NCBI GenBank assembly: GCA_964600075.1
Contig: CAZRIE010000176.1
Location: 1 to 5,861 of the forward strand
Reading direction: 5' to 3'
DNA length: 5,861 nt
Origin: CAZRIE01 sp964600075
GTDB taxonomy: Bacteria; Bacteroidota; Bacteroidia; Flavobacteriales; Flavobacteriaceae
Below, in pieces: positions 1 to 5,861 of this stretch. Every line of letters begins with the position of its first letter. The first letter of the stretch is position 1. The notes beneath the pieces were generated by a model. It searched no databases, had not been told where the DNA came from, and saw only the letters and a list, made by a program, of their open reading frames with translations. The position numbers and the translations under genes were made by a program.

Positions 1-1
1 T

Positions 2-1120
2 CTAGTTATTCAACATCACAGGCATTACCAACATCGTAACGTTCTCGCCTTCGTCCAAGCCATCTACTGGAGTCAAAATACCTGCGCGATTCGGAAGGCT
101 CATCTCCAAAGAAACTTCATCTGAATTTAGATTATTCAACATTTCGGTCAAGAAACGTGAGTTGAATCCGATTTGCATATCATCGCCTTGATAAGCGCAG
201 GTCAACCGTTCTTCTGCCTTGTTACTATAATCGATATCTTCAGCGGAAATGTTCAATTCGGCTCCGGCAATTTTTAAACGTATTTGATGGGTTGTCTTGT
301 TAGAGAATATAGCCACACGTTTCACCGAACTTAAAAACTGGTTTCTGGAAATCGATAACTTATTCGGATTTTCTTTAGGAATTACAGCCTCATAATTTGG
401 GTACTTCCCATCGATTAAACGGCAGATCAATTCGGTATTCTCAAAGCTGAACTTCGCATTACTATCGTTGTATTCTATGAGAACGTCCGATTCGCTTCCT
501 CCCAAAATACCTTTTAGTAAATTCAATGGCTTTTTGGGCATAATGAATTCGGCCACTTGAGATGCCGTGACATCGGTACGCTGATACTTTACCAATTTAT
601 GGGCATCGGTGGCTACGAAAGTCAAATTTTCAGTGGAAAATTGAAAGAACACACCACTCATTACGGGGCGTAAATCGTCGTTGCCTGCTGCAAAAATGGT
701 CTTATCGATAGCCGTGGATAAAATATCGCCTATTAGCGTAGTCGAACTTGGATTGGCCAATTCAACGGCTTTTGGAAATTCAGCGCCATCAGCGTAGGCC
801 AAAGCATATTTACCATGGTTCGAGCTGATTTCAACCGTATTGTTGTCTTCTACCACAAAAGTCAAAGGTTGCTCGGGGAAGGTCTTTAAGGTTTCAAGGA
901 GCAATCTGGCCGGTACGGCGATGGTGCCCTCGTTATCGGAATCGACGTTCAGAACCGAACTCATAGTGGTTTCAAGGTCGGAAGCCGAGACCGTTAATTT
1001 ATCCTGCTTTAAATCGAACAAAAAATTGTCCAAAATAGGTAGTGTATTGCTGTTGTTGATGACACCGCCCAAAACTTGCAGTTGTTTTAAAAGATAGGTG
1101 CTCGATACTATGAATTTCAT
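2..1120 (-). CDS. dnaN: DNA polymerase III subunit beta (sliding clamp)
   Basis: This gene encodes the ring-shaped homodimeric clamp that encircles DNA and tethers the replicative polymerase and other repair and replication proteins. The 372-residue length is normal for the family, with three repeated clamp folds at roughly residues 1-120, 128-245 and 246-372. Recognisable signatures are TLPILDNFLF (26-35), FVATDAHKLVKY (168-179, matching the family FxATDxHRL motif), LIDGKYPNYEAVIP (235-248) and the C-terminal MLVMPVMLNN, which corresponds to the terminal MPM region that forms part of the peptide-binding pocket. The ATG start gives the canonical MKFIVS N-terminus. No Shine-Dalgarno sequence precedes it, as is usual in Bacteroidota. 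The TAG stop lies at positions 2-4, so the gene is complete but nothing downstream is visible. It follows gldG on the same strand after 131 bp and probably has its own promoter. dnaA is not adjacent here, unlike in many other bacteria. Confidence 0.98.
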   Translation of the reverse strand: MKFIVSSTYLLKQLQVLGGVINNSNTLPILDNFLFDLKQDKLTVSASDLETTMSSVLNVDSDNEGTIAVPARLLLETLKTFPEQPLTFVVEDNNTVEISSNHGKYALAYADGAEFPKAVELANPSSTTLIGDILSTAIDKTIFAAGNDDLRPVMSGVFFQFSTENLTFVATDAHKLVKYQRTDVTASQVAEFIMPKKPLNLLKGILGGSESDVLIEYNDSNAKFSFENTELICRLIDGKYPNYEAVIPKENPNKLSISRNQFLSSVKRVAIFSNKTTHQIRLKIAGAELNISAEDIDYSNKAEERLTCAYQGDDMQIGFNSRFLTEMLNNLNSDEVSLEMSLPNRAGILTPVDGLDEGENVTMLVMPVMLNN

Positions 1121-1204
1121 AGGTAAATGTTATTTCAATTTGTGGAATATAGGGTTCTAAAAATATCTTGAAAGTAATTAAAGGTTTTTAAAACTCAAGA
1201 CAAA

Positions 1205-1240
1205 CAAAGATATTTGAATTGCTCTTTTTACCGAAACAAA
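1205..1240 (-). promoter_or_regulatory. Predicted dnaN promoter (Bacteroidota type)
   Basis: On the minus strand, positions 1212-1205 read TATCTTTG, an exact match to the Bacteroidota -7 consensus TAnnTTTG. A TTTC lies 20 bp upstream at 1236-1233 and a TTTG at 1240-1237, either of which could serve as the -33 element. Transcription would begin near 1200 and give a leader of about 80 nt before the dnaN ATG at 1120. The element lies in the gap just after gldG, so dnaN can be transcribed independently of gldFG, although readthrough is not excluded. This is a consensus match by eye, without experimental support. Confidence 0.5.
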
Positions 1241-1251
1241 CTTATCAACAT

Positions 1252-2916
1252 CTAGGTGCCGTATTTCCGCTTTTTAAAGTAGTTGAACAACAGCCCGAAA
1301 ATAAGGGTCAACACCACGGGAAGGCCAATGTTCAGTAGCTGCCATTTCGTTTTTTGCTCTGCAATTTTTTTAACATCCAAAAACGGGATGGTAACTTTTT
1401 TATTTCGAATGTTTATAAGTCCGGTATCGTCCAAAAGGTAATTGAGGCTGTTTATCAAAAATTCTTTGTTGCCGTAGTTGTTATTCGTCCATTTATCGTA
1501 CCCCAATTCTAAGGGGCGACCGTTACGAACTTGGTTCTTGATTAGGTCACCGTCGGCTACGACTAACATCTTGTTTTCTTTTCCTTTATCCAAAACCTCG
1601 TCTAGCTTAATCGGCTTGACACGGTTGACAAAAGCGGAATTGAATTTACCCGTGACCAATACCGCCATAGGCTTGTTGCCTTGGTTATATTCTTCTTTTT
1701 TCGGAGGTGTATTGATGATATCGAGGCTAATTTGTTTGGGAGTACCTTCTAAACGGGAGAGCGGGGAACTTCTAAGTAGTACCGTCTTTTTATTTTCATT
1801 GGATAGGGTGTCGATGGAACTGGCAAACTGAAACCGAAGGGCTTCAAGATTATTGGTAATAGGATGGTCGCTTCCTGTAAAAACCATAGGATTGTAGTAC
1901 CAGGGCACGGGATTGTACTGTGATTCGTTGCCTTCACCTGTTGCTAATACGATTTGCGTGAAGTACATATCATTAACCAAATCGGGATTGATACGAATCC
2001 CATATTTAAAGAAGAAATCGCTGAGGTTCAAATCGCGGGCCAGGGCCAGGGCCGTTCCCTGTTCGTTGAAAAGGCTATCGAGTTCGATATTGACCTGGTC
2101 AATGAGCCATATCGATTTTCCGCCATCCACAATGTATTGATCTAATATATATTTCTCGATATCCGAAAAGGCTTCCGTGGGTTTGGCGACCAAAGCCAAA
2201 TCGTATCCTTTCAATTGATCCAATGTTTTCTGCGGATTCGTTGCCACTGAATCCAAAGTAATCGCGCCAATATTGTAGTAATCGCGGATCGAGGTCAAGA
2301 AATCTGCTAGATAAATATCTTCGAGCTCGCCATTGCCTTTAATAATGGCCACTTGCTTTTTTTGCTTGATATTGATTTTAGAAAAGGCATCGGCAAAAGC
2401 ATATTCCAAATGTTGTACAGAGTTGTTGATACGTTCTTCGGAGGTTGCCCCTAGTTTATTTTTTAATAGCGGAACCTTTACTGTTTTGTTATTGTAATTG
2501 ACCATCGCCCAAGGAAAGACAATTTCTTGAGAGATCTTACCATTCTCCTCAACCGTTACCTGCGCTGGCTTTAGCCCTAATGCTTGCAAATCAGTGAGGG
2601 TGCCTTCGATTTGCACTGCATCTTCCAAAGGATTCACAAAGCTGAATTTTATGTTGCTATTTAGGGAAGCAAACTCTTCTAAAATATGGCGAGTTTCGGT
2701 CTGTAGTTTTGCAAATTCAGGGGGAAGGTTGCCTTCTAAAAGTACATCGACAATGACCGGTTTTTCAAAATTTGAAATTACATTAACTGAGGGCTCTGAA
2801 AGTGTAAAGCGATTATCTTCGGTCAGGTCAAAGCGCGTATAGAGAAAACTACTTAAGGTGTTGATTACGAGCAATAATACCAAATAAATCAGAAAAGTAA
2901 CGAGCGTTTTTTTCAT
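1252..2916 (-). CDS. gldG: Gliding-motility ABC transporter accessory protein GldG
   Basis: GldG is a membrane-anchored component of the GldA-GldF-GldG ABC transporter, required for gliding motility in Flavobacterium johnsoniae; its transported substrate is not established. The 554-residue protein has one N-terminal membrane segment (about residues 5-27), then the family-typical motif YTRFDLTEDNRFTLS (26-40). A long extracytoplasmic region follows, of the kind annotated as ABC-type uncharacterised transport auxiliary domain, with landmarks GNGEL (194-198), PWYYNPMV (338-345) and VVADGDLIKN (452-461). A C-terminal membrane segment (about 529-546) ends in the basic tail KKRKYGT. This two-anchor topology matches GldG. 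The ATG start overlaps the gldF stop by one base (TAATG), implying translational coupling and a shared transcript. The stop is TAG at 1252-1254. No frameshift or missing section is apparent. Confidence 0.94.
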   Translation of the reverse strand: MKKTLVTFLIYLVLLLVINTLSSFLYTRFDLTEDNRFTLSEPSVNVISNFEKPVIVDVLLEGNLPPEFAKLQTETRHILEEFASLNSNIKFSFVNPLEDAVQIEGTLTDLQALGLKPAQVTVEENGKISQEIVFPWAMVNYNNKTVKVPLLKNKLGATSEERINNSVQHLEYAFADAFSKINIKQKKQVAIIKGNGELEDIYLADFLTSIRDYYNIGAITLDSVATNPQKTLDQLKGYDLALVAKPTEAFSDIEKYILDQYIVDGGKSIWLIDQVNIELDSLFNEQGTALALARDLNLSDFFFKYGIRINPDLVNDMYFTQIVLATGEGNESQYNPVPWYYNPMVFTGSDHPITNNLEALRFQFASSIDTLSNENKKTVLLRSSPLSRLEGTPKQISLDIINTPPKKEEYNQGNKPMAVLVTGKFNSAFVNRVKPIKLDEVLDKGKENKMLVVADGDLIKNQVRNGRPLELGYDKWTNNNYGNKEFLINSLNYLLDDTGLINIRNKKVTIPFLDVKKIAEQKTKWQLLNIGLPVVLTLIFGLLFNYFKKRKYGT

Positions 2917-3647
2917 TACTTAGTGGTGTTTTTGAGTTGCAAAACGGTGAGAAAAAGAAAGAATACAGAAAGGGAAATAAAGTAGATTAAATCTCTCGTA
3001 TCTAAAACTCCACGCGAAATACTTTCAAAATGATGTTTCATTCCTAAATTTTGGACTACTAGTGAAGTTTGTCCGTCTTCAAAAATTGTCGAAAGGCTTT
3101 CGAAACCATAGTACATAAAAAAACACAGAACCAGACCTATAATAAAGGCAACGATCTGGTTTTCGGAAAGGGTTGAAGCGAATATGCCGATTGCCGTGTA
3201 AGAGGCCATAAGAAATAATGTCCCAAAGTACGAGCCGATAACAAGCCCCATATCCAAGTTTCCTTCGGTTGTGCCCAATTGCGAAACCGTGTACACATAG
3301 AGCAAGGTGGGTATAAGGGCAATCAACCCTAAAACGAAAGTTCCGAAAAACTTCCCCAAAACGGTTTGCCAAATCGATATCGGCATAATAAGCAAAAGTT
3401 CCAAAGTACCCAATTTTTTTTCCTCGGAAAAACTCTTCATGGTAATTGCGGGAATCAAAAACAAAAACACCCAAGGCACCAATAAAAAGAAGTTACTCAA
3501 ATCGGCAAACCCATATTCGAAAATATTGAACTGGCCCTTAAACACCCAGAGAAAAAGACCGTTGAGTATCAAAAACAAGCTTACGACCAGATAGCCGACC
3601 GGTGAGGTAAAAAAAGAAGTTATTTCGCGTTTAAAAATGGCAAGCAT
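2916..3647 (-). CDS. gldF: Gliding-motility ABC transporter permease GldF
   Basis: GldF is the ABC-2 type integral membrane permease that works with the ATPase GldA and with GldG in the inner membrane. The 243-residue protein has six predicted membrane segments, at about residues 16-36, 52-71, 97-119, 133-157, 163-182 and 219-237. Between the second and third lies the cytoplasmic signature SFSEEKKLGTLELLLIMPIS (72-91), characteristic of ABC-2 permeases. The N-terminus MLAIFKREITSFFTSPVGYL (1-20) is typical of GldF. The length fits the family. The ATG start is not preceded by a Shine-Dalgarno sequence. The TAA stop shares its final A with the gldG ATG. gldA is absent from the window; in F. johnsoniae it is also unlinked to gldFG. 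The operon probably starts from a promoter about 100 bp upstream. Confidence 0.95.
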   Translation of the reverse strand: MLAIFKREITSFFTSPVGYLVVSLFLILNGLFLWVFKGQFNIFEYGFADLSNFFLLVPWVFLFLIPAITMKSFSEEKKLGTLELLLIMPISIWQTVLGKFFGTFVLGLIALIPTLLYVYTVSQLGTTEGNLDMGLVIGSYFGTLFLMASYTAIGIFASTLSENQIVAFIIGLVLCFFMYYGFESLSTIFEDGQTSLVVQNLGMKHHFESISRGVLDTRDLIYFISLSVFFLFLTVLQLKNTTK

Positions 3648-3748
3648 TATTCGGGGATTCTATTGTTTCTGGTTTTTGTTTTTTGACTTAAGAATAGGAG
3701 GGCTATTAATTTAAAATCGTCCAAAATTAAGGCTTAAAACTATCTTTC

Positions 3749-3777
3749 CAAATATAAAGACATTTCCTCTCCGGAAA
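3749..3777 (-). promoter_or_regulatory. Predicted gldFG promoter (Bacteroidota type)
   Basis: The minus strand reads TATATTTG at 3756-3749, matching TAnnTTTG, with TTTC 17 bp upstream at 3777-3774 as a partial -33 element. The start site would be near 3744, giving a leader of roughly 95 nt to the gldF ATG at 3647. It lies at the edge of the heptad-phased tract that follows the DUF62 gene. The -33 match is imperfect. Confidence 0.4.
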
Positions 3778-3890
3778 CTTGTAACCAAATTTGCAGCGGT
3801 TTGAACTTGACACTAGAACCCACCTGCTGCTGACCGGCTTATATTTGTGCTTTTTAAACTGCAAACGACAAACAACCGAAAACCTTAAAC
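3771..3890 (-). repeat. Degenerate 7-bp-periodic tract after the DUF62 gene
   Basis: Read on the minus strand from the DUF62 stop codon, this non-coding stretch has a G at every seventh base in 13 of 18 phased positions. In plus coordinates these are C at 3890, 3883, 3876, 3869, 3862, then 3834, 3827, 3820, 3813, 3806, then 3785, 3778 and 3771. C is 30 of the 120 bases overall, so about 4-5 hits would be expected. The units are degenerate but often begin GTT on the minus strand (for example GTTTTCG, GTTGTTT, GTCGTTT). The phase is kept across two interruptions of three and two units. The tract overlaps the last bases of the coding sequence and fills about half of the 237-bp gap before gldF. 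Its function is unknown. A similar tract follows phoH. Confidence 0.55.
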
Positions 3891-4715
3891 AAAGTTGACC
3901 GTAATAGTATCGCGATAATCCAGTCCCAATAGCGTAGAAGCCCCGCCTACAGTATTTAAATCACTTTTATAGATGGCCAGCTCGATATAGTCAGCAGAAT
4001 TGAAAAGTGCCAAAAGATCTCCGGCACCTCTGCGCTGGCTCTTTTCGAGATCAAAATTGATGATGTCGCTGTATTTGTTATGAATCTGTTTTATTTTGGT
4101 GGTACGGGCATTGAGTTCAAAATTCCTACCCTGTCGATAGGCCTCGAAGAAATTTTTATGAATGTTGGTCACTACATTACCATAATTATCGATGTAGATA
4201 ACGCTGCCTATAATTTTCTTCCCATTATCCGTAACGCTAGGTGCGAATTCCCGTAGATCTTTGAGTTGGCCGAAAGGTTTGCCTACGACCTCTAAAGTGC
4301 CGCCTCGAGCGATATGGCAGGCCACCTGAACGAATACATCCATCACCGGAAACGAACCATGTAGCGGATTGGGAATATTTAACTCGACTACTTTTTCGGG
4401 CTTTCTTTCGGAAGTAATCAAACCAATGACCCCGTTGTTAGCACTTATAAAATAATGGCCATCGATTAAAACGGCGATATGCTGATTTTCAGGGGTTGGT
4501 TCGGAGTCTACTCCTACGATATGAATAGTGCCCTCGGGAAAACTTTTATAGGAGTTCTCAAGAATATAGGCGCACTCTTGAATATTGAACGGACTGATAT
4601 CATGTGAAATATCAACAATCTTGGCATCGGCAAGTTCCTTATAGATGGTACCTTTTAAAGTACCTACAAAATGGTCTTTCAGTCCGAAATCCGTAGTTAA
4701 GGTTATTATTGCCAT
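3885..4715 (-). CDS. DUF62-family SAM hydroxide adenosyltransferase-like protein
   Basis: This belongs to the DUF62 family, which includes SAM hydroxide adenosyltransferases (SAM to adenosine and methionine) and the related fluorinase and chlorinase. The 276 residues match the usual length. The N-terminal domain carries TLTTDFG (5-11), VDISHDI (34-40), HIVGVDSEP (65-73) and FISANNGV (89-96). The smaller C-terminal domain carries IGSVIYIDNYGNVVTNI (169-185) and ends with GGASTLLGL (257-265). It is most likely cytoplasmic, as no signal peptide is seen. By eye alignment, two residues of the Asp-Arg-His triad reported for archaeal members are changed: Asp70 is kept, but the Arg position is Asn77 and the His of the usual FHGRD motif falls on Pro123. 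Hydrolase activity is therefore uncertain. There is no sign of a halogenase. The ATG start has no Shine-Dalgarno sequence. The gene is divergent from phoH. Confidence 0.88.
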   Translation of the reverse strand: MAIITLTTDFGLKDHFVGTLKGTIYKELADAKIVDISHDISPFNIQECAYILENSYKSFPEGTIHIVGVDSEPTPENQHIAVLIDGHYFISANNGVIGLITSERKPEKVVELNIPNPLHGSFPVMDVFVQVACHIARGGTLEVVGKPFGQLKDLREFAPSVTDNGKKIIGSVIYIDNYGNVVTNIHKNFFEAYRQGRNFELNARTTKIKQIHNKYSDIINFDLEKSQRRGAGDLLALFNSADYIELAIYKSDLNTVGGASTLLGLDYRDTITVNFV

Positions 4716-4743
4716 ACAGCAATGTTGATATGTTTTTAATTAG

Positions 4744-4770
4744 GCAAACTGAATTTTTCGTTAAGTTTGC
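4744..4770. repeat. Inverted repeat in the divergent promoter region
   Basis: GCAAACT at 4744-4750 and AGTTTGC at 4764-4770 are perfect 7-bp inverted arms separated by 13 bp. The right arm overlaps the predicted phoH -7 element and lies at the predicted transcript start of the DUF62 gene. It could be an operator for a dimeric regulator or a 5'-terminal RNA hairpin on the DUF62 transcript. The sequence alone does not decide between them. Confidence 0.45.
4762..4769 (+). promoter_or_regulatory. Predicted phoH -7 element
   Basis: TAAGTTTG matches the Bacteroidota -7 consensus TAnnTTTG exactly and is the only such match on the plus strand in this intergenic region. No convincing TTTG -33 element is found 17-20 bp upstream. 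It would give a leader of about 70 nt to the phoH start codon at 4845. Confidence 0.33.
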
Positions 4771-4774
4771 TAAA

Positions 4775-4806
4775 CAAAATTAGAACAAAAAAATAGCCAA
4801 GCGAAA
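4775..4806 (-). promoter_or_regulatory. Predicted promoter of the DUF62 gene
   Basis: The minus strand reads TAATTTTG at 4782-4775, an exact TAnnTTTG match, with TTTC 20 bp upstream at 4806-4803. Transcription would begin near 4770, leaving a leader of about 55 nt before the ATG at 4715. The element sits 5 bp from the predicted phoH -7 element on the other strand, so the two polymerase footprints would overlap. Confidence 0.42.
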
Positions 4807-4844
4807 TATTATATGATCCGTTTTAATCTTAACACTCCTATTTT

Positions 4845-5798
4845 TTGAACGAACTTATACTAGAACTCACCGAGATAAGCCCCAGAGAATTTTTTGGGCA
4901 GCAGAACCAAAATATTAACTTGTTGAAGAAGTATTTTCCGAAGCTTAAAATCGTAGCTAGGGGGAGTAAAATAAAAGTATATGGCGACCAAGAACTTTTA
5001 GAGGAGTTCGATCGACGTTTCGATATGTTGACCGCACATTTTGCAAAATACAACAAGCTTGATGAAAATGTAATCGAAAGGGTGTTGACAAGCAATACTT
5101 CCGCGGATTATGCCTCACCTGAAAATAGTGGTGAGACTCTAGTGCATGGCGTTAACGGTAGACTTATAAAGGCGCAGACCGTAAACCAACGAAAAGTGGT
5201 CGATGCAGCCAAAAAGAATGATATGGTCTTCGCTATTGGTCCCGCAGGTACCGGAAAGACCTACACAGGGGTGGCTTTGGCTGTAAAAGCATTGAAGGAA
5301 AAGCAAGTAAAACGTATTATTTTGACCAGACCTGCTGTTGAGGCAGGGGAGAACCTTGGCTTTCTGCCCGGTGATCTAAAAGAAAAGTTAGATCCTTACA
5401 TGCAACCTTTGTACGACGGTCTTCGCGATATGATTCCTGCAGAAAAACTGGCGCACTTGATTGAAAGTCAAATTATTCAGATTGCGCCTTTAGCCTTTAT
5501 GCGCGGCCGAACCCTTGATAATGCATTCGTTATTCTTGACGAGGCCCAGAATACCACTCATGCCCAAATGAAAATGTTCTTGACAAGAATGGGTAAAAAT
5601 GCCAAGTTCTTGATTACAGGTGATCCTGGACAAATTGATTTACCCAGAAGGGTGATTTCAGGACTTAAAGAAGCTTTATTGATTTTAAAGAACACGCAGG
5701 GCATTGAGATCGTATACCTTGATGATAAAGATGTCATCAGACACAAATTGGTCAAGAAAGTGATCGATGCCTACAAGAATATTGAGCATCAAAATTAA
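4845..5798 (+). CDS. PhoH-family ATPase (PhoH-like/YbeZ type)
   Basis: This is a P-loop NTPase of the PhoH family, cytoplasmic and related to YbeZ, which in other bacteria is linked to the RNase YbeY and to ribosomal RNA metabolism. The 317-residue protein has an N-terminal region (about 1-100) resembling the small domain of PhoH-like proteins. The ATPase core follows, with Walker A GPAGTGKT (132-139), TRPAVEAGENLGFLPGDLKE (161-180), Walker B FVILDEAQN (228-236) and a sensor-like LITGDPGQIDLP (256-267). It ends with RHKLVKKVIDAY (299-310). All key residues are intact. The start is TTG: an in-frame TAA at 4830-4832 lies just upstream with no ATG between, and the next in-frame Met is residue 61, within the conserved N-terminal region. 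No Shine-Dalgarno sequence is visible. ybeY is not adjacent in the window. Name assignment below family level is uncertain, so no symbol is given. Confidence 0.95.
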   Translation: MNELILELTEISPREFFGQQNQNINLLKKYFPKLKIVARGSKIKVYGDQELLEEFDRRFDMLTAHFAKYNKLDENVIERVLTSNTSADYASPENSGETLVHGVNGRLIKAQTVNQRKVVDAAKKNDMVFAIGPAGTGKTYTGVALAVKALKEKQVKRIILTRPAVEAGENLGFLPGDLKEKLDPYMQPLYDGLRDMIPAEKLAHLIESQIIQIAPLAFMRGRTLDNAFVILDEAQNTTHAQMKMFLTRMGKNAKFLITGDPGQIDLPRRVISGLKEALLILKNTQGIEIVYLDDKDVIRHKLVKKVIDAYKNIEHQN

Positions 5799-5800
5799 AT

Positions 5801-5861
5801 GATTTGGGATTTTTGAAGTAAGAAGTGCGAATTTAGATTTTAGGGGTATTATAGGAGATAG
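5801..5861 (+). repeat. Degenerate 7-bp-periodic tract after phoH
   Basis: Beginning two bases after the phoH TAA, a G recurs every seventh base at 5801, 5808, 5815, 5822, 5829, 5836, 5843 and 5857, missing only at 5850. G makes up 19 of the 61 bases, so about three of nine hits would be expected. The first six units all begin GA and are otherwise AT-rich, for example GATTTGG, GATTTTT, GAAGTAA and GATTTTA. The tract runs to the window edge and may continue. No coding sequence or strong hairpin is seen in it. Confidence 0.55.

Noticed and set aside
840..1097. Plus-strand open frame of 85 codons inside dnaN
   Set aside because: It lies wholly antisense to dnaN, which has clear family motifs throughout, and its translation resembles no recognisable protein.
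1478..1831. Plus-strand open frame of 117 codons inside gldG
   Set aside because: It is antisense to an intact gldG, with no promoter or recognisable motif. The same applies to the plus-strand frames at 1913-2140, 1954-2145 and 2594-2842.
3079..3474. Minus-strand open frame of 131 codons overlapping gldF
   Set aside because: It is a shifted reading frame of gldF itself. The gldF frame has six membrane segments and the ABC-2 signature, while this one has no coherent features.
3793..3830. Possible terminator hairpin from GCAGC and GCTGC arms after the DUF62 gene
   Set aside because: The arms are only five bases, the loop is long, and no U-run follows on the minus-strand transcript.
3733..3893. 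Open minus-strand frame in the gap between the DUF62 gene and gldF, considered as a small gene or a gene remnant
   Set aside because: It has no ATG and can only start at TTG, giving about 46 codons. The translation has no recognisable motif, and the 7-bp periodicity of the DNA explains the region better.
3885..4715. Possibility that the DUF62 gene encodes a SAM-dependent fluorinase or chlorinase
   Set aside because: No halogenase-specific neighbours are present, and the motif pattern looks like a general Bacteroidota DUF62 protein next to housekeeping genes.
4838..5095. Minus-strand open frame of 85 codons overlapping the phoH start
   Set aside because: It is antisense to the conserved N-terminus of PhoH and has no recognisable domain. 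The minus-strand frame at 5558-5755 was rejected for the same reason.
5799..5816. Five-codon ATG frame right after the phoH stop
   Set aside because: It is too short to be a credible gene, has no ribosome-binding signal and lies within the heptad-phased tract.

Overview
The window is a compact housekeeping stretch of about 5.9 kb from a Bacteroidota chromosome, most probably a marine member of the Flavobacteriaceae. Four things point there: gldF and gldG, which are largely confined to this phylum; protein sequences that read as flavobacterial; the absence of Shine-Dalgarno sequences before the genes; and upstream regions that fit the Bacteroidota -7 promoter element TAnnTTTG. Base composition is moderately AT-rich throughout, and no mobile element, tRNA, rRNA or CRISPR array was seen.

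Layout from left to right. dnaN (DNA polymerase sliding clamp) is on the minus strand, and its stop codon sits at the left edge. A 131-bp gap carries its likely promoter. Next come gldG and gldF, also on the minus strand, transcribed gldF then gldG with stop and start codons overlapping as TAATG. They encode the accessory and permease subunits of the gliding-associated ABC transporter; the ATPase gene gldA is not in the window. A 237-bp gap follows, then a minus-strand gene for a DUF62-family (SAM hydroxide adenosyltransferase-like) protein. A 129-bp divergent intergenic region separates it from a plus-strand PhoH-family ATPase gene with a TTG start. The last 63 bp are non-coding.

These genes do not form one pathway. 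gldF and gldG are a true functional unit. dnaN serves replication, PhoH probably serves RNA or ribosome metabolism, and the DUF62 protein acts on S-adenosylmethionine if it is catalytic at all. Predicted promoters before gldF, dnaN, the DUF62 gene and phoH suggest four transcription units.

I do not see a new multi-gene system. The most unexpected structure is non-coding. Directly after the stop codons of the DUF62 gene and of phoH, which lie on opposite strands, the DNA becomes periodic with a 7-bp spacing. In each case a G on the sense strand of the upstream gene recurs every seventh base (13 of 18 positions in one tract, 8 of 9 in the other). A second point is that the DUF62 protein appears to lack two residues of the reported Asp-Arg-His triad of its family. 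The divergent promoter region also holds a perfect 7-bp inverted repeat between two overlapping predicted promoters.
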